Source of the DNA: Alkalihalobacillus pseudalcaliphilus | GTDB taxonomy: Bacteria; Bacillota; Bacilli; Bacillales; Bacillaceae_D | DNA length: 64,000 nucleotides | Direction of reading: 5' to 3' | NCBI GenBank assembly: GCA_001038565.1 | Contig: LFJO01000005.1 | Location: 612,766-676,765 of the forward strand | In this document: piece by piece, positions 18,848-29,363 of the stretch | How positions within the stretch are numbered: position 1 is the stretch's first letter | Layout: each line of letters starts with the position of its first letter | The notes under the pieces: generated by a model | The model's input: only the letters and a program-made list of their open reading frames with translations | Told to the model about the DNA's origin: nothing | The model's database searches: none | Made by a program: the position numbers and the translations under genes

Positions 18848-19732
18848 ATGAATGTACAAACGATGATTTTAACATTGCAGGAGTTTTGGTCAAAACAAAA
18901 CTGTATGATTTTACAGGCGTACGACACGGAAAAAGGAGCAGGGACGATGAGTCCTTACACGTTACTGAGGACGATTGGTCCTGAGCCATGGAATGTCGCT
19001 TATGTGGAGCCTTCAAGGAGACCTGCAGACGGGCGCTACGGTGAAAATCCTAACCGCTTATATCAACATCACCAGTTTCAAGTGATTATGAAACCATCGC
19101 CACTTAATATTCAAGAGCTATATTTAGATAGCTTACGTGCACTTGGAATTAATCCACTTGAACATGACATTCGATTTGTTGAAGATAACTGGGAAAATCC
19201 GACTTTAGGCTGTGCGGGACTTGGCTGGGAAGTTTGGTTAGATGGGATGGAAATTACCCAATTTACGTATTTTCAACAAGTAGGGGGTATTGAAGCAAGT
19301 CCTGTATCAGCTGAAATTACATACGGACTAGAACGCTTAGCCTCTTACATCCAAGATAAAGAAAATGTATTTGATCTTGAATGGGTAGAAGGGTTCACGT
19401 ACGGAGATATTTTCAAGCAACCTGAATACGAGCATTCAAAATATACGTTTGAAGTTGCTGATGCAGACATGCTATTTGGACTTTTTAATACGTATGAAGC
19501 CGAAGCGAAACGAGCTCTTGATGAAAACCTCGTGTTCCCAGCTTACGATTATATTTTAAAATGTTCACATGCCTTTAATTTATTGGACGCCCAAGGAGCT
19601 ATATCGGTGACAGAGCGAACGGGCTATATTGGTCGAGTCAGAAATTTAGCGAGAACGGGTGCGAAGTTATACTTTGATGAAAGAGAAAGATTAGGGTTTC
19701 CTATGTTGAAAAAAGAGGAGGCTGAATCATGA
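18848..19732 (+). CDS. glyQ: Glycyl-tRNA synthetase alpha subunit
   Basis: The 294-residue protein is the catalytic alpha subunit of the tetrameric (alpha2beta2) bacterial glycyl-tRNA synthetase. It contains [19 protein letters not shown] and [19 protein letters not shown] (motif 2) and the conserved [20 protein letters not shown] chose ATG 18848, where GGAGGAAAAGC lies just upstream. The frame extends back to 18800, but that part is leader sequence. glyS overlaps by 4 bases (ATGA), consistent with coupled, equimolar synthesis. Confidence 0.97.
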   Translation: MNVQTMILTLQEFWSKQNCMILQAYDTEKGAGTMSPYTLLRTIGPEPWNVAYVEPSRRPADGRYGENPNRLYQHHQFQVIMKPSPLNIQELYLDSLRALGINPLEHDIRFVEDNWENPTLGCAGLGWEVWLDGMEITQFTYFQQVGGIEASPVSAEITYGLERLASYIQDKENVFDLEWVEGFTYGDIFKQPEYEHSKYTFEVADADMLFGLFNTYEAEAKRALDENLVFPAYDYILKCSHAFNLLDAQGAISVTERTGYIGRVRNLARTGAKLYFDERERLGFPMLKKEEAES

Positions 19733-21810
19733 CGACACGTGATTTTTTATTAGAAATAGGATTAGAGGAATTACCGGCACGATTTATTACGGATTCTATG
19801 AATCAACTAGAAGAAAAAGTAACGACATGGCTGAAAGAACAGGAATTATCCTTTAATAAAATTGAGTCTTTTTCTACACCGCGTAGGTTGGCTCTTCTGA
19901 TTCACGGTTTAGAAGAAAAACAACCAGATATTGAAAAAGTAGCCAAAGGGCCAGCAAAAAAAATTGCTTTAGACAAAGAAGGGAACTGGTCTAAAGCAGC
20001 ACAAGGGTTTGCAAGAGGGCAAGGTGTTGACGTTTCTGAATTATTTTTCCAAGAGCTTAAGGGTGTAGAATATATTTATGCCAACACAAGAACAATTGGA
20101 AAAGAAACCATTCAATTGCTACAAGAAAACCTTCAAGACTTAATTTTGACCTTGCATTTCCCTAAAAATATGCGCTGGCATACGTATCAGCTACGTTACG
20201 CTAGACCGATTCAATGGTTAGTTGCTATATATGGTCATGAGGTTATTCCGTTCTCTATTGAAGGCGTACAAACCGCTCAAGTAACGAGAGGACACCGTTT
20301 TTTAGGTGAGGAAACGACAATAAATAATCCAAGCTCCTATAAAGAAGCCCTTAGTGCTCAATATGTTCTAGTCGATCCCAAAGAACGTAAGGGAATCATC
20401 GTTAGCCAAATTAACCAAATAGCGAAGCAGCAACAATGGAACATTCCGATTTCTACGGAGCTACTTGAAGAAGTGAATAATTTAGTTGAGTATCCAACGG
20501 CACTATTTGGTCATTTTGATGAAAGCTTTTTACAGTTACCTAAGGAAGTATTGATTACTTCTATGAGAGAGCATCAACGTTATTTCCCCGTTGAAAATGA
20601 ACAAGGTGAACTTCTGCCATATTTTGTGACAGTTAGAAATGGAAATGATGCACATCTTGAAAATGTAGCGAGAGGAAATGAGAAGGTTCTTCGTGCGAGG
20701 TTAGCCGATGCAGTATTCTTTTATGAAGAAGATCAGAAAACACCAATTGAAACTTTCTTACAAAAGCTTAAAAATATCGTCTATCATGAAGAGTTAGGAT
20801 CAATTGCAGATAAAGTCAAAAGGATTGAGAACCTGTCAGAGAAGTTAACAAAAGCTCTCTCTTATGATAAGGACTACACAGAGCGAACATTAAGGGTTGC
20901 AAGCATCGCTAAATTTGATTTGGTTACACAAATGGTCAACGAGTTTACAGAGCTTCAAGGAAAAATGGGTCAGAACTATGCGGAGCTCGCTGGTGAACAA
21001 CAAGCAGTTGCTTTAGCAATCAACGAGCATTATCAGCCAAGGTTTGCTGGAGATCAAACACCAACGACAAAAGAGGGAGTTGTCGTAAGTATTGCCGATA
21101 AAATTGATACGATCGTTTCATGTTTTGCGATTGGATTAATTCCGACAGGCTCACAGGATCCTTATGCATTAAGAAGACAAGCAACGGGAGTTTGTCAAAT
21201 TATTCTAGAGCACGAACTCGCCATCTCATTGGAAGAATTAGTTGAATGGAGCTTAGCGGATATGGAAGCTAAAGGATTATTAAAGCGTCCAAAAGCAGAG
21301 GTTCATGAAGAATTAGTAAGTTTCTTTAGGCAAAGAGTGAAGTTCTTGTTACAAGAAAAAGGTATTCGTTATGATGTCATTGATGCTGTTATTGAAACGT
21401 CAAATTATATCACGATTTTATTAGCGAAAGCCCACGTTATTATGAATCACTTAAAAGAAGAAGATTTTAAGCGTTCGGTAGAAGCGTTAAGTCGTGTAAC
21501 CAATATATCTACGAAGTATCAAGGGGAAGTAAGTATTCAAACGGATAAATTCCAGAAAGAGCAAGAGAAAGCACTTTATGATTGCTATATCGAATTACAA
21601 ACATCTGTTGAAACGGCGATAAAAGCTCAAAAACATGAATCCGTCTATCAGCAGTTAGCGGATACACAAGACGTCATTGATGCTTATTTTGATCATATCA
21701 TGGTTATGGATCAGGATGAAGAAATTAAGCAAAATCGTTTAGCTCAAATGAAAGCATTCGCCAATGTGATTCAATCTTTTGCAGACTTCCAAAAGATCGT
21801 ATTTAATTAA
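19729..21810 (+). CDS. glyS: Glycyl-tRNA synthetase beta subunit
   Basis: The 693-residue beta subunit carries the tRNA-binding, HD-like and anticodon-binding parts. It starts [19 protein letters not shown] and contains [22 protein letters not shown] and [15 protein letters not shown], all characteristic. Length is normal. It overlaps glyQ by 4 bases and is followed by a terminator. In B. subtilis ccpN lies next, and here it is absent. Confidence 0.97.
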   Translation: MTTRDFLLEIGLEELPARFITDSMNQLEEKVTTWLKEQELSFNKIESFSTPRRLALLIHGLEEKQPDIEKVAKGPAKKIALDKEGNWSKAAQGFARGQGVDVSELFFQELKGVEYIYANTRTIGKETIQLLQENLQDLILTLHFPKNMRWHTYQLRYARPIQWLVAIYGHEVIPFSIEGVQTAQVTRGHRFLGEETTINNPSSYKEALSAQYVLVDPKERKGIIVSQINQIAKQQQWNIPISTELLEEVNNLVEYPTALFGHFDESFLQLPKEVLITSMREHQRYFPVENEQGELLPYFVTVRNGNDAHLENVARGNEKVLRARLADAVFFYEEDQKTPIETFLQKLKNIVYHEELGSIADKVKRIENLSEKLTKALSYDKDYTERTLRVASIAKFDLVTQMVNEFTELQGKMGQNYAELAGEQQAVALAINEHYQPRFAGDQTPTTKEGVVVSIADKIDTIVSCFAIGLIPTGSQDPYALRRQATGVCQIILEHELAISLEELVEWSLADMEAKGLLKRPKAEVHEELVSFFRQRVKFLLQEKGIRYDVIDAVIETSNYITILLAKAHVIMNHLKEEDFKRSVEALSRVTNISTKYQGEVSIQTDKFQKEQEKALYDCYIELQTSVETAIKAQKHESVYQQLADTQDVIDAYFDHIMVMDQDEEIKQNRLAQMKAFANVIQSFADFQKIVFN

Positions 21811-21821
21811 AGTTTTTTTCT

Positions 21822-21862
21822 GAACAGAAAGGAGTTTGTGCAAACCTTTCTGTTCTCTTTTG
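21822..21862 (+). terminator. Terminator after glyQS
   Basis: GAACAGAAAGG pairs perfectly with CCTTTCTGTTC across a 12-base loop, followed by TCTTTT. Confidence 0.85.
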
Positions 21863-21890
21863 TAATTATTCCAATGATGGTGGTGAAATC

Positions 21891-22718
21891 ATGACCGAGA
21901 AGGGAAAGAAACAATCTGTCGTTTATATTGTCTCTGACTCCGTAGGGGAAACGGCTGAACTAGTTGTTAAAGCAGCGGCAAGTCAATTCCGTGATGCTGG
22001 TTTAGAATTAAGAAGAGTCCCTTATGTGGAAGATAAACAAACCATTGCAGAAATTGTACGATTGGCAGCTGATGCCGATGCGTTGATTGCCTTTACGTTA
22101 GTCGTGCCAGAAATTAAAACATATTTACTTGATGAAGCACAGAAGGTCGGGGTCGAAACGGTAGATATCATTGGTCCTATGCTTAGTCAAATTAGTCATC
22201 TTGTGAAGACGAAGCCAAGATATGAACCTGGCCTTATTTATCGACTAGATGAAGACTATTTCCGAAAAGTTGAAGCGATCGAGTTTGCTGTTAAATATGA
22301 TGACGGTCGTGATGCAAGAGGGGTAGTCAGAGCAGACATTGTTTTAGTAGGGGTTTCAAGAACTTCGAAAACACCGTTATCTCAATATTTGGCTCATAAG
22401 CGTTTAAAAGTGGCCAACGTCCCGTTAGTTCCAGAAGTGAAACCGCCGGATGAACTATTTAAAGTGTCCGCTAGTAAATGCATCGGGCTTACTATTAGTC
22501 CAGAAAAGCTCATAGACATTAGAGCAGAGAGATTAAAGGCTCTTGGTTTACAAGCAGAAGCGGCGTATGCTAATATCGATCGAATAAAAGAAGAGCTGAA
22601 GTATGCAGAAAAAATTATGGAACGGATTGGATGTCCAGTTATTGACGTCTCCAATAAGGCCGTAGAAGAAACTGCTAATCAAATATATAGTATGTTTCAA
22701 AAGAGACGATATAGTTAA
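21891..22718 (+). CDS. yqfL: Pyruvate, phosphate dikinase/PEP synthase regulatory protein
   Basis: The 275-residue protein of the DUF299 family is a bifunctional ADP-dependent kinase and Pi-dependent pyrophosphorylase that controls PPDK or PEP synthase. It begins [16 protein letters not shown] and has the P-loop-like [15 protein letters not shown]. Both are family hallmarks. GGTGGTG precedes the ATG. In B. subtilis yqfL is cotranscribed with ccpN, the gluconeogenic repressor. Here it stands alone, so its control must differ or ccpN lies elsewhere. The target dikinase is not in the window. Confidence 0.92.
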   Translation: MTEKGKKQSVVYIVSDSVGETAELVVKAAASQFRDAGLELRRVPYVEDKQTIAEIVRLAADADALIAFTLVVPEIKTYLLDEAQKVGVETVDIIGPMLSQISHLVKTKPRYEPGLIYRLDEDYFRKVEAIEFAVKYDDGRDARGVVRADIVLVGVSRTSKTPLSQYLAHKRLKVANVPLVPEVKPPDELFKVSASKCIGLTISPEKLIDIRAERLKALGLQAEAAYANIDRIKEELKYAEKIMERIGCPVIDVSNKAVEETANQIYSMFQKRRYS

Positions 22719-23016
22719 TAATTCCAGATGTCTGATAAGTTAATACTTTTTACTAGTCTTTTCTACAATTTATGCGTATAATAAGAAATTGTGTTGCTAT
22801 TTTTTTATGACAATAATCAGGAATATTTTCGAAAAGAACAAATAAATTTAAAAAGTCAAGGTTTTTTATCAAATTTTTGGTAATGATAGTAAAAGAAATA
22901 CGGATTTGACCGTTTATTTTTACTGTTCATGTAGAAGTACTAGACCTTCGACAAAAATCAACGTAATTCTTTTTCGGAATAGCAGGAAAAACGAAGGAGA
23001 TGTTGAATTATTTATT
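22719..23016. other. Gap before yqxD
   Basis: Just under 300 AT-rich bases. TATAAT at 22777-22782 could be a -10 element, but no acceptable -35 lies 16-18 bases before it. The coding frame of yqxD is open back to 22906, but composition and the late start suggest this part is not translated. Confidence 0.4.
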
Positions 23017-23499
23017 ATGGAGAATTTCGACAAGCACATTTATGTTGATGCCGATTCATGTCCCGTTAAAAATGAAGTGATAAGAGTAGCGGAAAAGCTG
23101 GATATACCTGTTGTTTTTGTGTCCTCTTATGCACATGAGCTCACCCTACCATCTTTTGTGAAAAAGGTAACCGTGGACGCTGACAAGGAGGCGGTAGATT
23201 TATACATTATTAACCACATCCATATAGGTGATATTTGTGTAACTCAAGACCACGCATTAGCCTCGTTACTTTTAGCAAAAGGAGTTTTTGCTTTATCTCC
23301 TAAAGGCTATGAATTTAAAGAGGAAATGATTCAGCAGCTTTTAGATTACCGTTTTTTTTCTCAAAAAGTACGAAGAATGGGAGGTAGGACAAAAGGCCCT
23401 AAAGCCTTTACGAAGGCGGATCGACAAAATTTCACGTATTCCTTAGAGAAAATCATAAAAAATAGCAGGAATATAAAAGAAAATAGCGAAAAAATATAA
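23017..23499 (+). CDS. yqxD: YaiI/YqxD family protein (DUF188)
   Basis: The 160-residue PIN-like protein of the DUF188 family is marked by YVDADSCPVKNEV, VTQDHALASLLLAKG and MGGRTKGPKAFTKADRQNF. The acidic residues suggest a metal-dependent nuclease fold, but activity is unproven. ATG 23017 fits the family start. The likely ribosome binding site GAAGGAG (22993-22999) is unusually far (17 bases), so the exact start is less certain. It precedes dnaG as in B. subtilis. Confidence 0.88.
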   Translation: MENFDKHIYVDADSCPVKNEVIRVAEKLDIPVVFVSSYAHELTLPSFVKKVTVDADKEAVDLYIINHIHIGDICVTQDHALASLLLAKGVFALSPKGYEFKEEMIQQLLDYRFFSQKVRRMGGRTKGPKAFTKADRQNFTYSLEKIIKNSRNIKENSEKI

Positions 23500-23524
23500 G
23501 ACTTACAATGAATTGGTGATGACG

Positions 23525-25342
23525 ATGGTCAATGGTCGAATTCCTGAAGAGGTCGTCGAGCAAATTCGACAAAGCTCGGATATAGTTGAGGTCATTAGTG
23601 ATTTTGTTCAATTGAAGAAGCAAGGGAAGCAATACACAGGACTTTGCCCTTTTCATGGAGAGAATACACCATCTTTTTCGGTTTCTCCAGACAAACAGCT
23701 ATACCATTGCTTCGGATGTGGGGCTAGTGGAAATGTTTTCTCTTTCTTAATGAACCATGAGAATTATTCCTTTTTAGAGACTGTACAAAAATTAGCAGAG
23801 CGTTCTAGAATTGAGCTCCCAGAAAATGTTCAGTCAACAGATGTGGTTAAGAATCAGCCTTATCAGGTTATGCTTGATGGACATGAGCTAGCAGCTAAAT
23901 TGTATCATCACATATTACTGCTCACTAAAGAAGGGAAAAAGGGGTTAGAATACGCCACAGATATTCGAGGTTTTACGAAAGAGCAAATTGAGCATTTTCA
24001 GATTGGCGTTGTGCCTGACCGCTGGGATACATTAGTGACCGTTTTTAACAAGCGAAACCTTGCTCTTAACCAAATGGTCATAGGTGGATTGTTAGGTACA
24101 CAAGAATCAAGTGGAGATTATTATGACCGGTTCCGAAATCGATTAATGTTTCCAATATGGAATGCTCAAGGGAAGGTCGTTGGCTTTAATGGAAGAAGTT
24201 TAGGTGAGGATAAGCCCAAATATCTCAATAGCCCAGAGACTCCTATATTCCATAAGGGTCAGACACTATATGCATTTCATCTAGCTAGAAGTGAGATTAG
24301 AAAATCGAATACTGCGATCCTTTTTGAAGGAGCCGTCGATGTAATCGCGGCATGGGGGGCCGGTATTCAACACTCGATTGCTACGCTTGGAACAGCCTTA
24401 TCGCAGGAACAAGCAAAACGTATAAGACGAAATGCTGAAATGGTGACCATTTGTTATGATTCAGATAAAGCTGGAATTGAAGCGGCTTTCAAAGCGTCTC
24501 AAATCCTAGAAGAAGTTGGATGTAACGTAAAAGTCGCTTTAATGCCAAATGGTTTAGATCCCGATGACTACATCAAAAAATTTGGAGCTGAACGCTTTAA
24601 AAATGACGTATTAGGGGCAAGCTTAACAGTAATGGCATTTAAAATGCACTATCTACGAAAAGGTCGGAATTTACAGGATGAGTCCGAACGATTGCAATAT
24701 ATCGATTTGGTTTTATCAGAAATTGCGAACCTCCCACGTGCAATTGAACGCGATCATTATTTAAGGCAAGTGGCAGAAGAGTTTTCTTTATCATTAGATG
24801 CTCTTAAGCAAGAACAATATCGTCTTTACCGTGAAGGCAAAAAACAAACGACTCCAGTCCATGCGAAGACTGAGCAAGGTGTTAAGTTAGAGAAAAGAAA
24901 CTTTGAGCAAAAGAAACTATTCCCTGCTTATCATAATGCCGAACGCCTATTACTTTCTCATATGATTAGAAATGAAGAGATTGCAGAAAAAGTACAAGAG
25001 CGAATTGGTGGGCACTTTAATGTAGATGAACACCACGCGATTGCTGCTTATCTATATGCTTTTTATGGTGAAGGACTTGAACCAAACCCAGGTGCATTTA
25101 TTCAAAAGATAAGTGATGGACGAATTCAACGACTTGCATCCGAAATAGCGATGCTAAAAATCGATGAAGATTGTTCAGAACAAGTAATTGAAGATTATAT
25201 TAAACAGATTGAAAACTATCCAAAATGGGTAGAGATTCATAAAAAGCAACTAGAACTAAAACATGAACAAGACCCACTAGTTTTTGCAAAACTACAAATG
25301 GAAATTATTAAGATGAAAAGAGAGCTACAATCTTCATCTTAA
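23525..25342 (+). CDS. dnaG: DNA primase
   Basis: The 605-residue primase has an N-terminal CHC2 zinc domain with CPFH and CFGC. A TOPRIM core follows, with FEGAVDVIAAWGAG and CYDSDKAG, and then a DnaB-helicase-binding C-terminal domain. It makes RNA primers for replication. I chose ATG 23525 (MVNGRIPEE), with GGTGATG upstream. TTG, GTG and ATG codons four to two positions earlier are in frame. It forms the macromolecular synthesis operon with rpoD 40 bases downstream. Confidence 0.96.
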   Translation: MVNGRIPEEVVEQIRQSSDIVEVISDFVQLKKQGKQYTGLCPFHGENTPSFSVSPDKQLYHCFGCGASGNVFSFLMNHENYSFLETVQKLAERSRIELPENVQSTDVVKNQPYQVMLDGHELAAKLYHHILLLTKEGKKGLEYATDIRGFTKEQIEHFQIGVVPDRWDTLVTVFNKRNLALNQMVIGGLLGTQESSGDYYDRFRNRLMFPIWNAQGKVVGFNGRSLGEDKPKYLNSPETPIFHKGQTLYAFHLARSEIRKSNTAILFEGAVDVIAAWGAGIQHSIATLGTALSQEQAKRIRRNAEMVTICYDSDKAGIEAAFKASQILEEVGCNVKVALMPNGLDPDDYIKKFGAERFKNDVLGASLTVMAFKMHYLRKGRNLQDESERLQYIDLVLSEIANLPRAIERDHYLRQVAEEFSLSLDALKQEQYRLYREGKKQTTPVHAKTEQGVKLEKRNFEQKKLFPAYHNAERLLLSHMIRNEEIAEKVQERIGGHFNVDEHHAIAAYLYAFYGEGLEPNPGAFIQKISDGRIQRLASEIAMLKIDEDCSEQVIEDYIKQIENYPKWVEIHKKQLELKHEQDPLVFAKLQMEIIKMKRELQSSS

Positions 25343-25382
25343 AAAAGAAGCATCGTTTTGAACAATGGAAGGAGGGGATCGA

Positions 25383-26501
25383 ATGGCAGATAAACCATTA
25401 CGTCCGTTAGCGGAGGGTGAGTTGTCGATCGATCAAGTGAAAGAACAATTGGTGGAGCTAGGGAAAAAGAGAGGTTCGCTTAATTATGTAGAAATTACAG
25501 ATAAGTTAGCTAGCTTTGACCAGGATTCTGACCAAATGGATGAATTTTTTGAATACCTTGGAGAGCAAGGCGTTGAAATTATTAATGAAGGTGAAGATGG
25601 ACCTTCCATTCAACAGGTTGCTAAAGAAGATGAAGAGTTTGACCTTAATGACTTAAGCGTGCCACCTGGAATTAAAATAAATGATCCAGTTCGTATGTAT
25701 TTGAAGGAAATTGGTCGTGTACCACTATTATCTGCTGATGAAGAGATAGAGCTTGCTAAACGTATCGAGCAAGGTGATGAAGAAGCGAAGAAACGTCTTG
25801 CAGAAGCAAATCTACGTCTTGTTGTATCCATCGCCAAAAGATATGTTGGCCGTGGTATGTTATTCCTAGACCTCATTCAAGAGGGAAATATGGGTTTAAT
25901 TAAAGCTGTAGAGAAATTCGACTATGATAAAGGTTTCAAATTCAGTACGTATGCAACGTGGTGGATTCGTCAGGCCATCACACGTGCTATTGCTGACCAA
26001 GCCCGTACTATTCGTATACCCGTTCATATGGTTGAAACAATTAATAAGTTAATCCGTGTTCAGCGTCAACTTTTACAAGATTTTGGTCGTGAACCAACTC
26101 CTGAAGAAGTTGCTGAAGAAATGGAATTAACACCAGAAAAGGTACGAGAGATATTAAAAATTGCTCAAGAACCCGTTTCGCTTGAAACACCAATTGGAGA
26201 AGAAGATGACTCTCATTTAGGTGATTTCATTGAAGACCAAGATGCTTTAGCTCCATCTGATGCAGCTGCTTATGAGTTATTAAAGGAACAGCTTGAAGAT
26301 GTATTAGATACACTAACCGACCGTGAAGAAAACGTATTACGTCTTCGTTTTGGATTAGATGACGGCCGTACTCGTACGTTAGAAGAAGTCGGAAAAGTAT
26401 TTGGTGTAACGAGAGAGCGTATCCGCCAAATTGAAGCAAAGGCTCTGAGAAAACTACGTCACCCAAGCCGAAGCAAGCGTTTAAAAGATTTCCTAGAATA
26501 A
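25383..26501 (+). CDS. rpoD: RNA polymerase primary sigma factor SigA
   Basis: The 372-residue vegetative sigma factor has region 1.1 (1-80) and region 1.2 with [11 protein letters not shown]. Region 2 carries [12 protein letters not shown] and [14 protein letters not shown], region 3 follows, and region 4 ends with [21 protein letters not shown]. It directs transcription from the TTGACA/TATAAT promoters seen across this window. I chose ATG 25383, where GGAGGGG lies just upstream. The frame starts 18 bases earlier inside that site. A terminator follows. Confidence 0.98.
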   Translation: MADKPLRPLAEGELSIDQVKEQLVELGKKRGSLNYVEITDKLASFDQDSDQMDEFFEYLGEQGVEIINEGEDGPSIQQVAKEDEEFDLNDLSVPPGIKINDPVRMYLKEIGRVPLLSADEEIELAKRIEQGDEEAKKRLAEANLRLVVSIAKRYVGRGMLFLDLIQEGNMGLIKAVEKFDYDKGFKFSTYATWWIRQAITRAIADQARTIRIPVHMVETINKLIRVQRQLLQDFGREPTPEEVAEEMELTPEKVREILKIAQEPVSLETPIGEEDDSHLGDFIEDQDALAPSDAAAYELLKEQLEDVLDTLTDREENVLRLRFGLDDGRTRTLEEVGKVFGVTRERIRQIEAKALRKLRHPSRSKRLKDFLE

Positions 26502-26509
26502 TCAAACAG

Positions 26510-26539
26510 GACTTTCTCTTATGAGAAGGTCTTTTTTTT
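26510..26539 (+). terminator. Terminator after dnaG-rpoD
   Basis: GACTTTCTC pairs with GAGAAGGTC around a TTAT loop, followed by T8. Confidence 0.9.
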
Positions 26540-27000
26540 GATATTCCGTTCCTCTTTCCATTTATTTTACTGTTAATTCTTTACTAATGCAAATTAATCT
26601 AGAAGAATTTTTAATAATTTAACAAAAAATTCTGATTTAATCAGAGCAAGTTAAGCAAATTCAAAGCAAAAAAACTTGAAATCAAGCAAAGCACCTCGAA
26701 AGAATTAAGCAGAATAGAAAGGCAATTGAATGGCAAATGCTAGCTGGAGTGGAGATGAGTCTCTAAAAAAGAGCTAGGAAGCCCGAGCAAAGCAACTAGT
26801 AGTATTTTCGATGAAAATTAGGGTATGCTATAAATAATTGTCAATATTCTATTTTTAAAAAGATTGACAAAAAACGCAAATAATAACGAATGGCTTTTCT
26901 TTAATGCTTTTTTCAAGTACAATAAGAGGGGTATTTCTTGGCAATCTACATAAGATGTCAAAATTATGAATGATGTTTATTGGCAAAGGAGGGTGACAAC
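26540..27000. other. Gene-free AT-rich stretch before cccA
   Basis: About 460 bases with no supported gene. 26645-26810 is purine-rich, with many loosely repeated AAGCAA words but no clear period. TTGACA at about 26865 lacks a matching -10 at normal spacing, and TACAAT near 26918 has only a poor -35. No repeat family member is present. Confidence 0.4.
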
Positions 27001-27375
27001 ATGAGAGGAAGACCTTTAATTCCATTCGCGGTTATTGCGATTGTTGGTCTCTTATTGATCACAGTGCTTTCATTCGTTGGTTTAAATCAACGTGATGCAA
27101 TGCAAGAAGACGAAGATGGTAATGGTGGAGAAGAAGTAACTGAATTTGATGATCCAGTAGCTGCTGGAGAAGAAATGGCTCAACAAAGCTGTATCGGCTG
27201 TCACGGTGGTGACTTATCAGGAGCTGGTTCAAATCCTGATTTAACAAACCTAGATTTGACACATGATGAAGTAGTTGATGTTATTTTAAATGGACAAGGT
27301 GCAATGCCATCTATGACAGATAATGAAGTAGAAGCGGACGCTATTGCCCAATATATTATGACCTTAAACGAATAA
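27001..27375 (+). CDS. cccA: Membrane-anchored cytochrome c550
   Basis: The 124-residue protein has an N-terminal membrane anchor (about 8-28) and a short acidic linker (38-55). The small c-type cytochrome domain follows, with heme attachment site CIGCH and probable axial methionine in GAMPSM. It carries electrons on the outer face of the membrane towards the cytochrome c oxidase. The strongly acidic linker suits an alkaliphile, but this is inference. The start is ATG 27001 after AAAGGAGGGTG. A terminator follows. Confidence 0.93.
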   Translation: MRGRPLIPFAVIAIVGLLLITVLSFVGLNQRDAMQEDEDGNGGEEVTEFDDPVAAGEEMAQQSCIGCHGGDLSGAGSNPDLTNLDLTHDEVVDVILNGQGAMPSMTDNEVEADAIAQYIMTLNE

Positions 27376-27380
27376 TGGAA

Positions 27381-27414
27381 AAAACGAGAGTGTTGATAAC
27401 TCTCGTTTTTTTTT
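27381..27414 (+). terminator. Terminator after cccA
   Basis: AACGAGAGT pairs with ACTCTCGTT around a short loop and is followed by a T8 run. Confidence 0.9.
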
Positions 27415-27485
27415 GCTTTTTCTTGCTTGAAATTAGGAGAGTCGGTAAAATGAGAAGAGACTTTAATGAAAGAGTAGGTTAGAAA

Positions 27486-28190
27486 ATGAATGAATATAAA
27501 TTATCTGAACGTTTACTAAAAGTGGCGCAATTTGTCCCAAAAAGCACAAAGGTTGCCGATATAGGCTCCGATCATGCTTATTTACCGAGCTATTTAACAG
27601 TCAGGGATACTACGCTTTTGGCGATTGCAGGTGAGATAAATGAGGGACCTTATCAAAGTGCAAAGAAACAAATAGAGCGCTTAGGACTATCTAATAGAAT
27701 TCAAGTACGCAAAGGAAGCGGACTAGCTGTTATTGAAGATTCTGATCAGGTTGATGTTATTACAATCGCTGGAATGGGAGGTGCTTTAATCACGTCAATC
27801 TTAGAAGAGGGCAAAGGTAAGCTAGGGCATGTAAAAAGATTGATTTTACAACCGAATGTAGGGGCTATATTTATTCGTGATTGGTTATTAGCGAATCACT
27901 GGTCTCTTATCGATGAAGTAATCATAGAAGAAGACGAAAAGATCTATGAAGTGCTAGTGGCTGAAAAAGGACATGACCTTATTTATGACGAAAATCGTGA
28001 TGCGAAGCTATTACTTGGGCCATTCTTAATGAAAGAAGCTTCTTTAACATTTATTAAAAAGTGGACCAATGAGCAAAAGCACTGGACACAAATTTTACAT
28101 CGGTTAGAACAAGCAAATGAGAGTGAAGATAATCAGAAAAAGAAAGCCGAGTTAAAGAAAAAGATTCAAATGGTACAGGAGGTAATCTGA
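27486..28190 (+). CDS. trmK: tRNA (adenine(22)-N1)-methyltransferase
   Basis: The 234-residue class I methyltransferase (YqfN) methylates N1 of A22 in tRNAs using S-adenosylmethionine. Motif I is VADIGSDHAYLPSYL, AGEINEGP is the acidic binding loop and TIAGMGGALI is motif IV. Its length and C-terminal coiled-coil extension fit the family. The last base of its stop codon is the first base of the yqfO start (TGATG), so the two are translationally coupled. Confidence 0.94.
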   Translation: MNEYKLSERLLKVAQFVPKSTKVADIGSDHAYLPSYLTVRDTTLLAIAGEINEGPYQSAKKQIERLGLSNRIQVRKGSGLAVIEDSDQVDVITIAGMGGALITSILEEGKGKLGHVKRLILQPNVGAIFIRDWLLANHWSLIDEVIIEEDEKIYEVLVAEKGHDLIYDENRDAKLLLGPFLMKEASLTFIKKWTNEQKHWTQILHRLEQANESEDNQKKKAELKKKIQMVQEVI

Positions 28191-29311
28191 TGGCTACATA
28201 TATACATGCCGCACATCTTGTGCAATTATTTGAACAATGGGCTCCGAAGTCGATCGCTGTTGAGGGTGACAAAAACGGCTTAATGATTGGTACATTAAAC
28301 AAACGAATTAAAAAGGTAATGGTTACCCTTGATGTATTAGAGAATGTCATGGATGAGGCGATAGCTGAGAACGTTGATTTTATATTTGCCCATCATCCAT
28401 TGTTATTTAGACCGTTAAAAAAGATTGATATTAACACAGCACATGGAAGGATTGTGGAAAAAGCAATCAAGCATGACATAACCATTTATGCTGCACACAC
28501 TAACCTTGACATCGCCGAGGGAGGTGTCAATGATATGATGGCAGAAGCCCTACAACTGAAGGATTTGGAGGTTTTGGCACCTACACAAAGTCACGAACTA
28601 ATAAAAGTAGCTGTCTTCGTTCCGGAATCTCATGCTGACCAGGTACGTAATGCCCTTTCAGATGCAGGAGCAGGTCATATTGGGGCATATAGTCACTGTA
28701 CATTCAATACAAACGGAACAGGAACATTTAAGCCTGAACAAGGTACAAATCCTTACATAGGCAGTATCAATGAATTAGAACGTGTATCTGAAGTGAAGAT
28801 TGAGACGATTCTTCCGGCATCTCTGACAAAAAAAGTCATACAAGCGATTTATCGCTCGCATCCTTATGAAGAACCAGCTTTTGATTTATATCCTCTTAAA
28901 AACAAGGGGAAAGAAATCGGATTAGGCAGAATGGGTGTATTGAAAGAAGAGATGTCTTTAGCCGCTTTTACTGAATATGTGAAGCAAGTATTTGATGTAG
29001 AAGGAGCACGAGTGGTAGGTGACTTACAAGGTCGTGTTAAAAAAGTGGCTGTTCTTGGAGGGGACGGAAATAAATATTTACAGACAGCCTTATTTAAAGG
29101 TGCTGATGTTATAGTGACTGGAGATGTTTATTACCATATGGCTCATGATGTGATGATGGAAGGCTTAAAGATCGTAGATCCAGGCCATAATGTTGAAAAA
29201 GTGATGATTCAAGGTGTTAAAAAGGTATTTGACCAATTCATGAATGAGCAAAAAGTAGATACGGAAGTCATAGCCTCTAAAGAAAGGACAGATCCATTTC
29301 AATTTAGGTAA
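28190..29311 (+). CDS. yqfO: Nif3-like dinuclear metal centre protein
   Basis: The 373-residue protein is of the Nif3/YqfO family: two GTP-cyclohydrolase-I-type-2 halves (DUF34) flank a central PII/CutA-like insert (about 130-235). Metal-site residues appear as FAHHPLLF, AAHTNLDIAEGGVND and, in the C-terminal half, DVYYHMAHD and DPGHNVEK. It forms toroidal hexamers in known structures, and the cellular role is unclear. It overlaps trmK by 1 base. A terminator shared with ispH follows. Confidence 0.92.
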   Translation: MATYIHAAHLVQLFEQWAPKSIAVEGDKNGLMIGTLNKRIKKVMVTLDVLENVMDEAIAENVDFIFAHHPLLFRPLKKIDINTAHGRIVEKAIKHDITIYAAHTNLDIAEGGVNDMMAEALQLKDLEVLAPTQSHELIKVAVFVPESHADQVRNALSDAGAGHIGAYSHCTFNTNGTGTFKPEQGTNPYIGSINELERVSEVKIETILPASLTKKVIQAIYRSHPYEEPAFDLYPLKNKGKEIGLGRMGVLKEEMSLAAFTEYVKQVFDVEGARVVGDLQGRVKKVAVLGGDGNKYLQTALFKGADVIVTGDVYYHMAHDVMMEGLKIVDPGHNVEKVMIQGVKKVFDQFMNEQKVDTEVIASKERTDPFQFR

Positions 29312-29324
29312 AGGCACAAAAATA

Positions 29325-29363
29325 AGAAGCTGGGTCCCTGAGGGGCACAGCTTCTCTTTTTTA
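29325..29363. terminator. Bidirectional terminator between yqfO and ispH
   Basis: AGAAGCTG and CAGCTTCT form the base of a hairpin with inner CCC/GGG pairing. A T tract lies on the plus side and, for the minus strand, TTATTTTTG follows. Confidence 0.85.

Noticed and set aside
26645-26810. AAGCAA-rich stretch as a possible repeat array or small RNA
   Set aside because: The words have no fixed period, no stable hairpin or terminator follows, and the purine bias alone explains the look.
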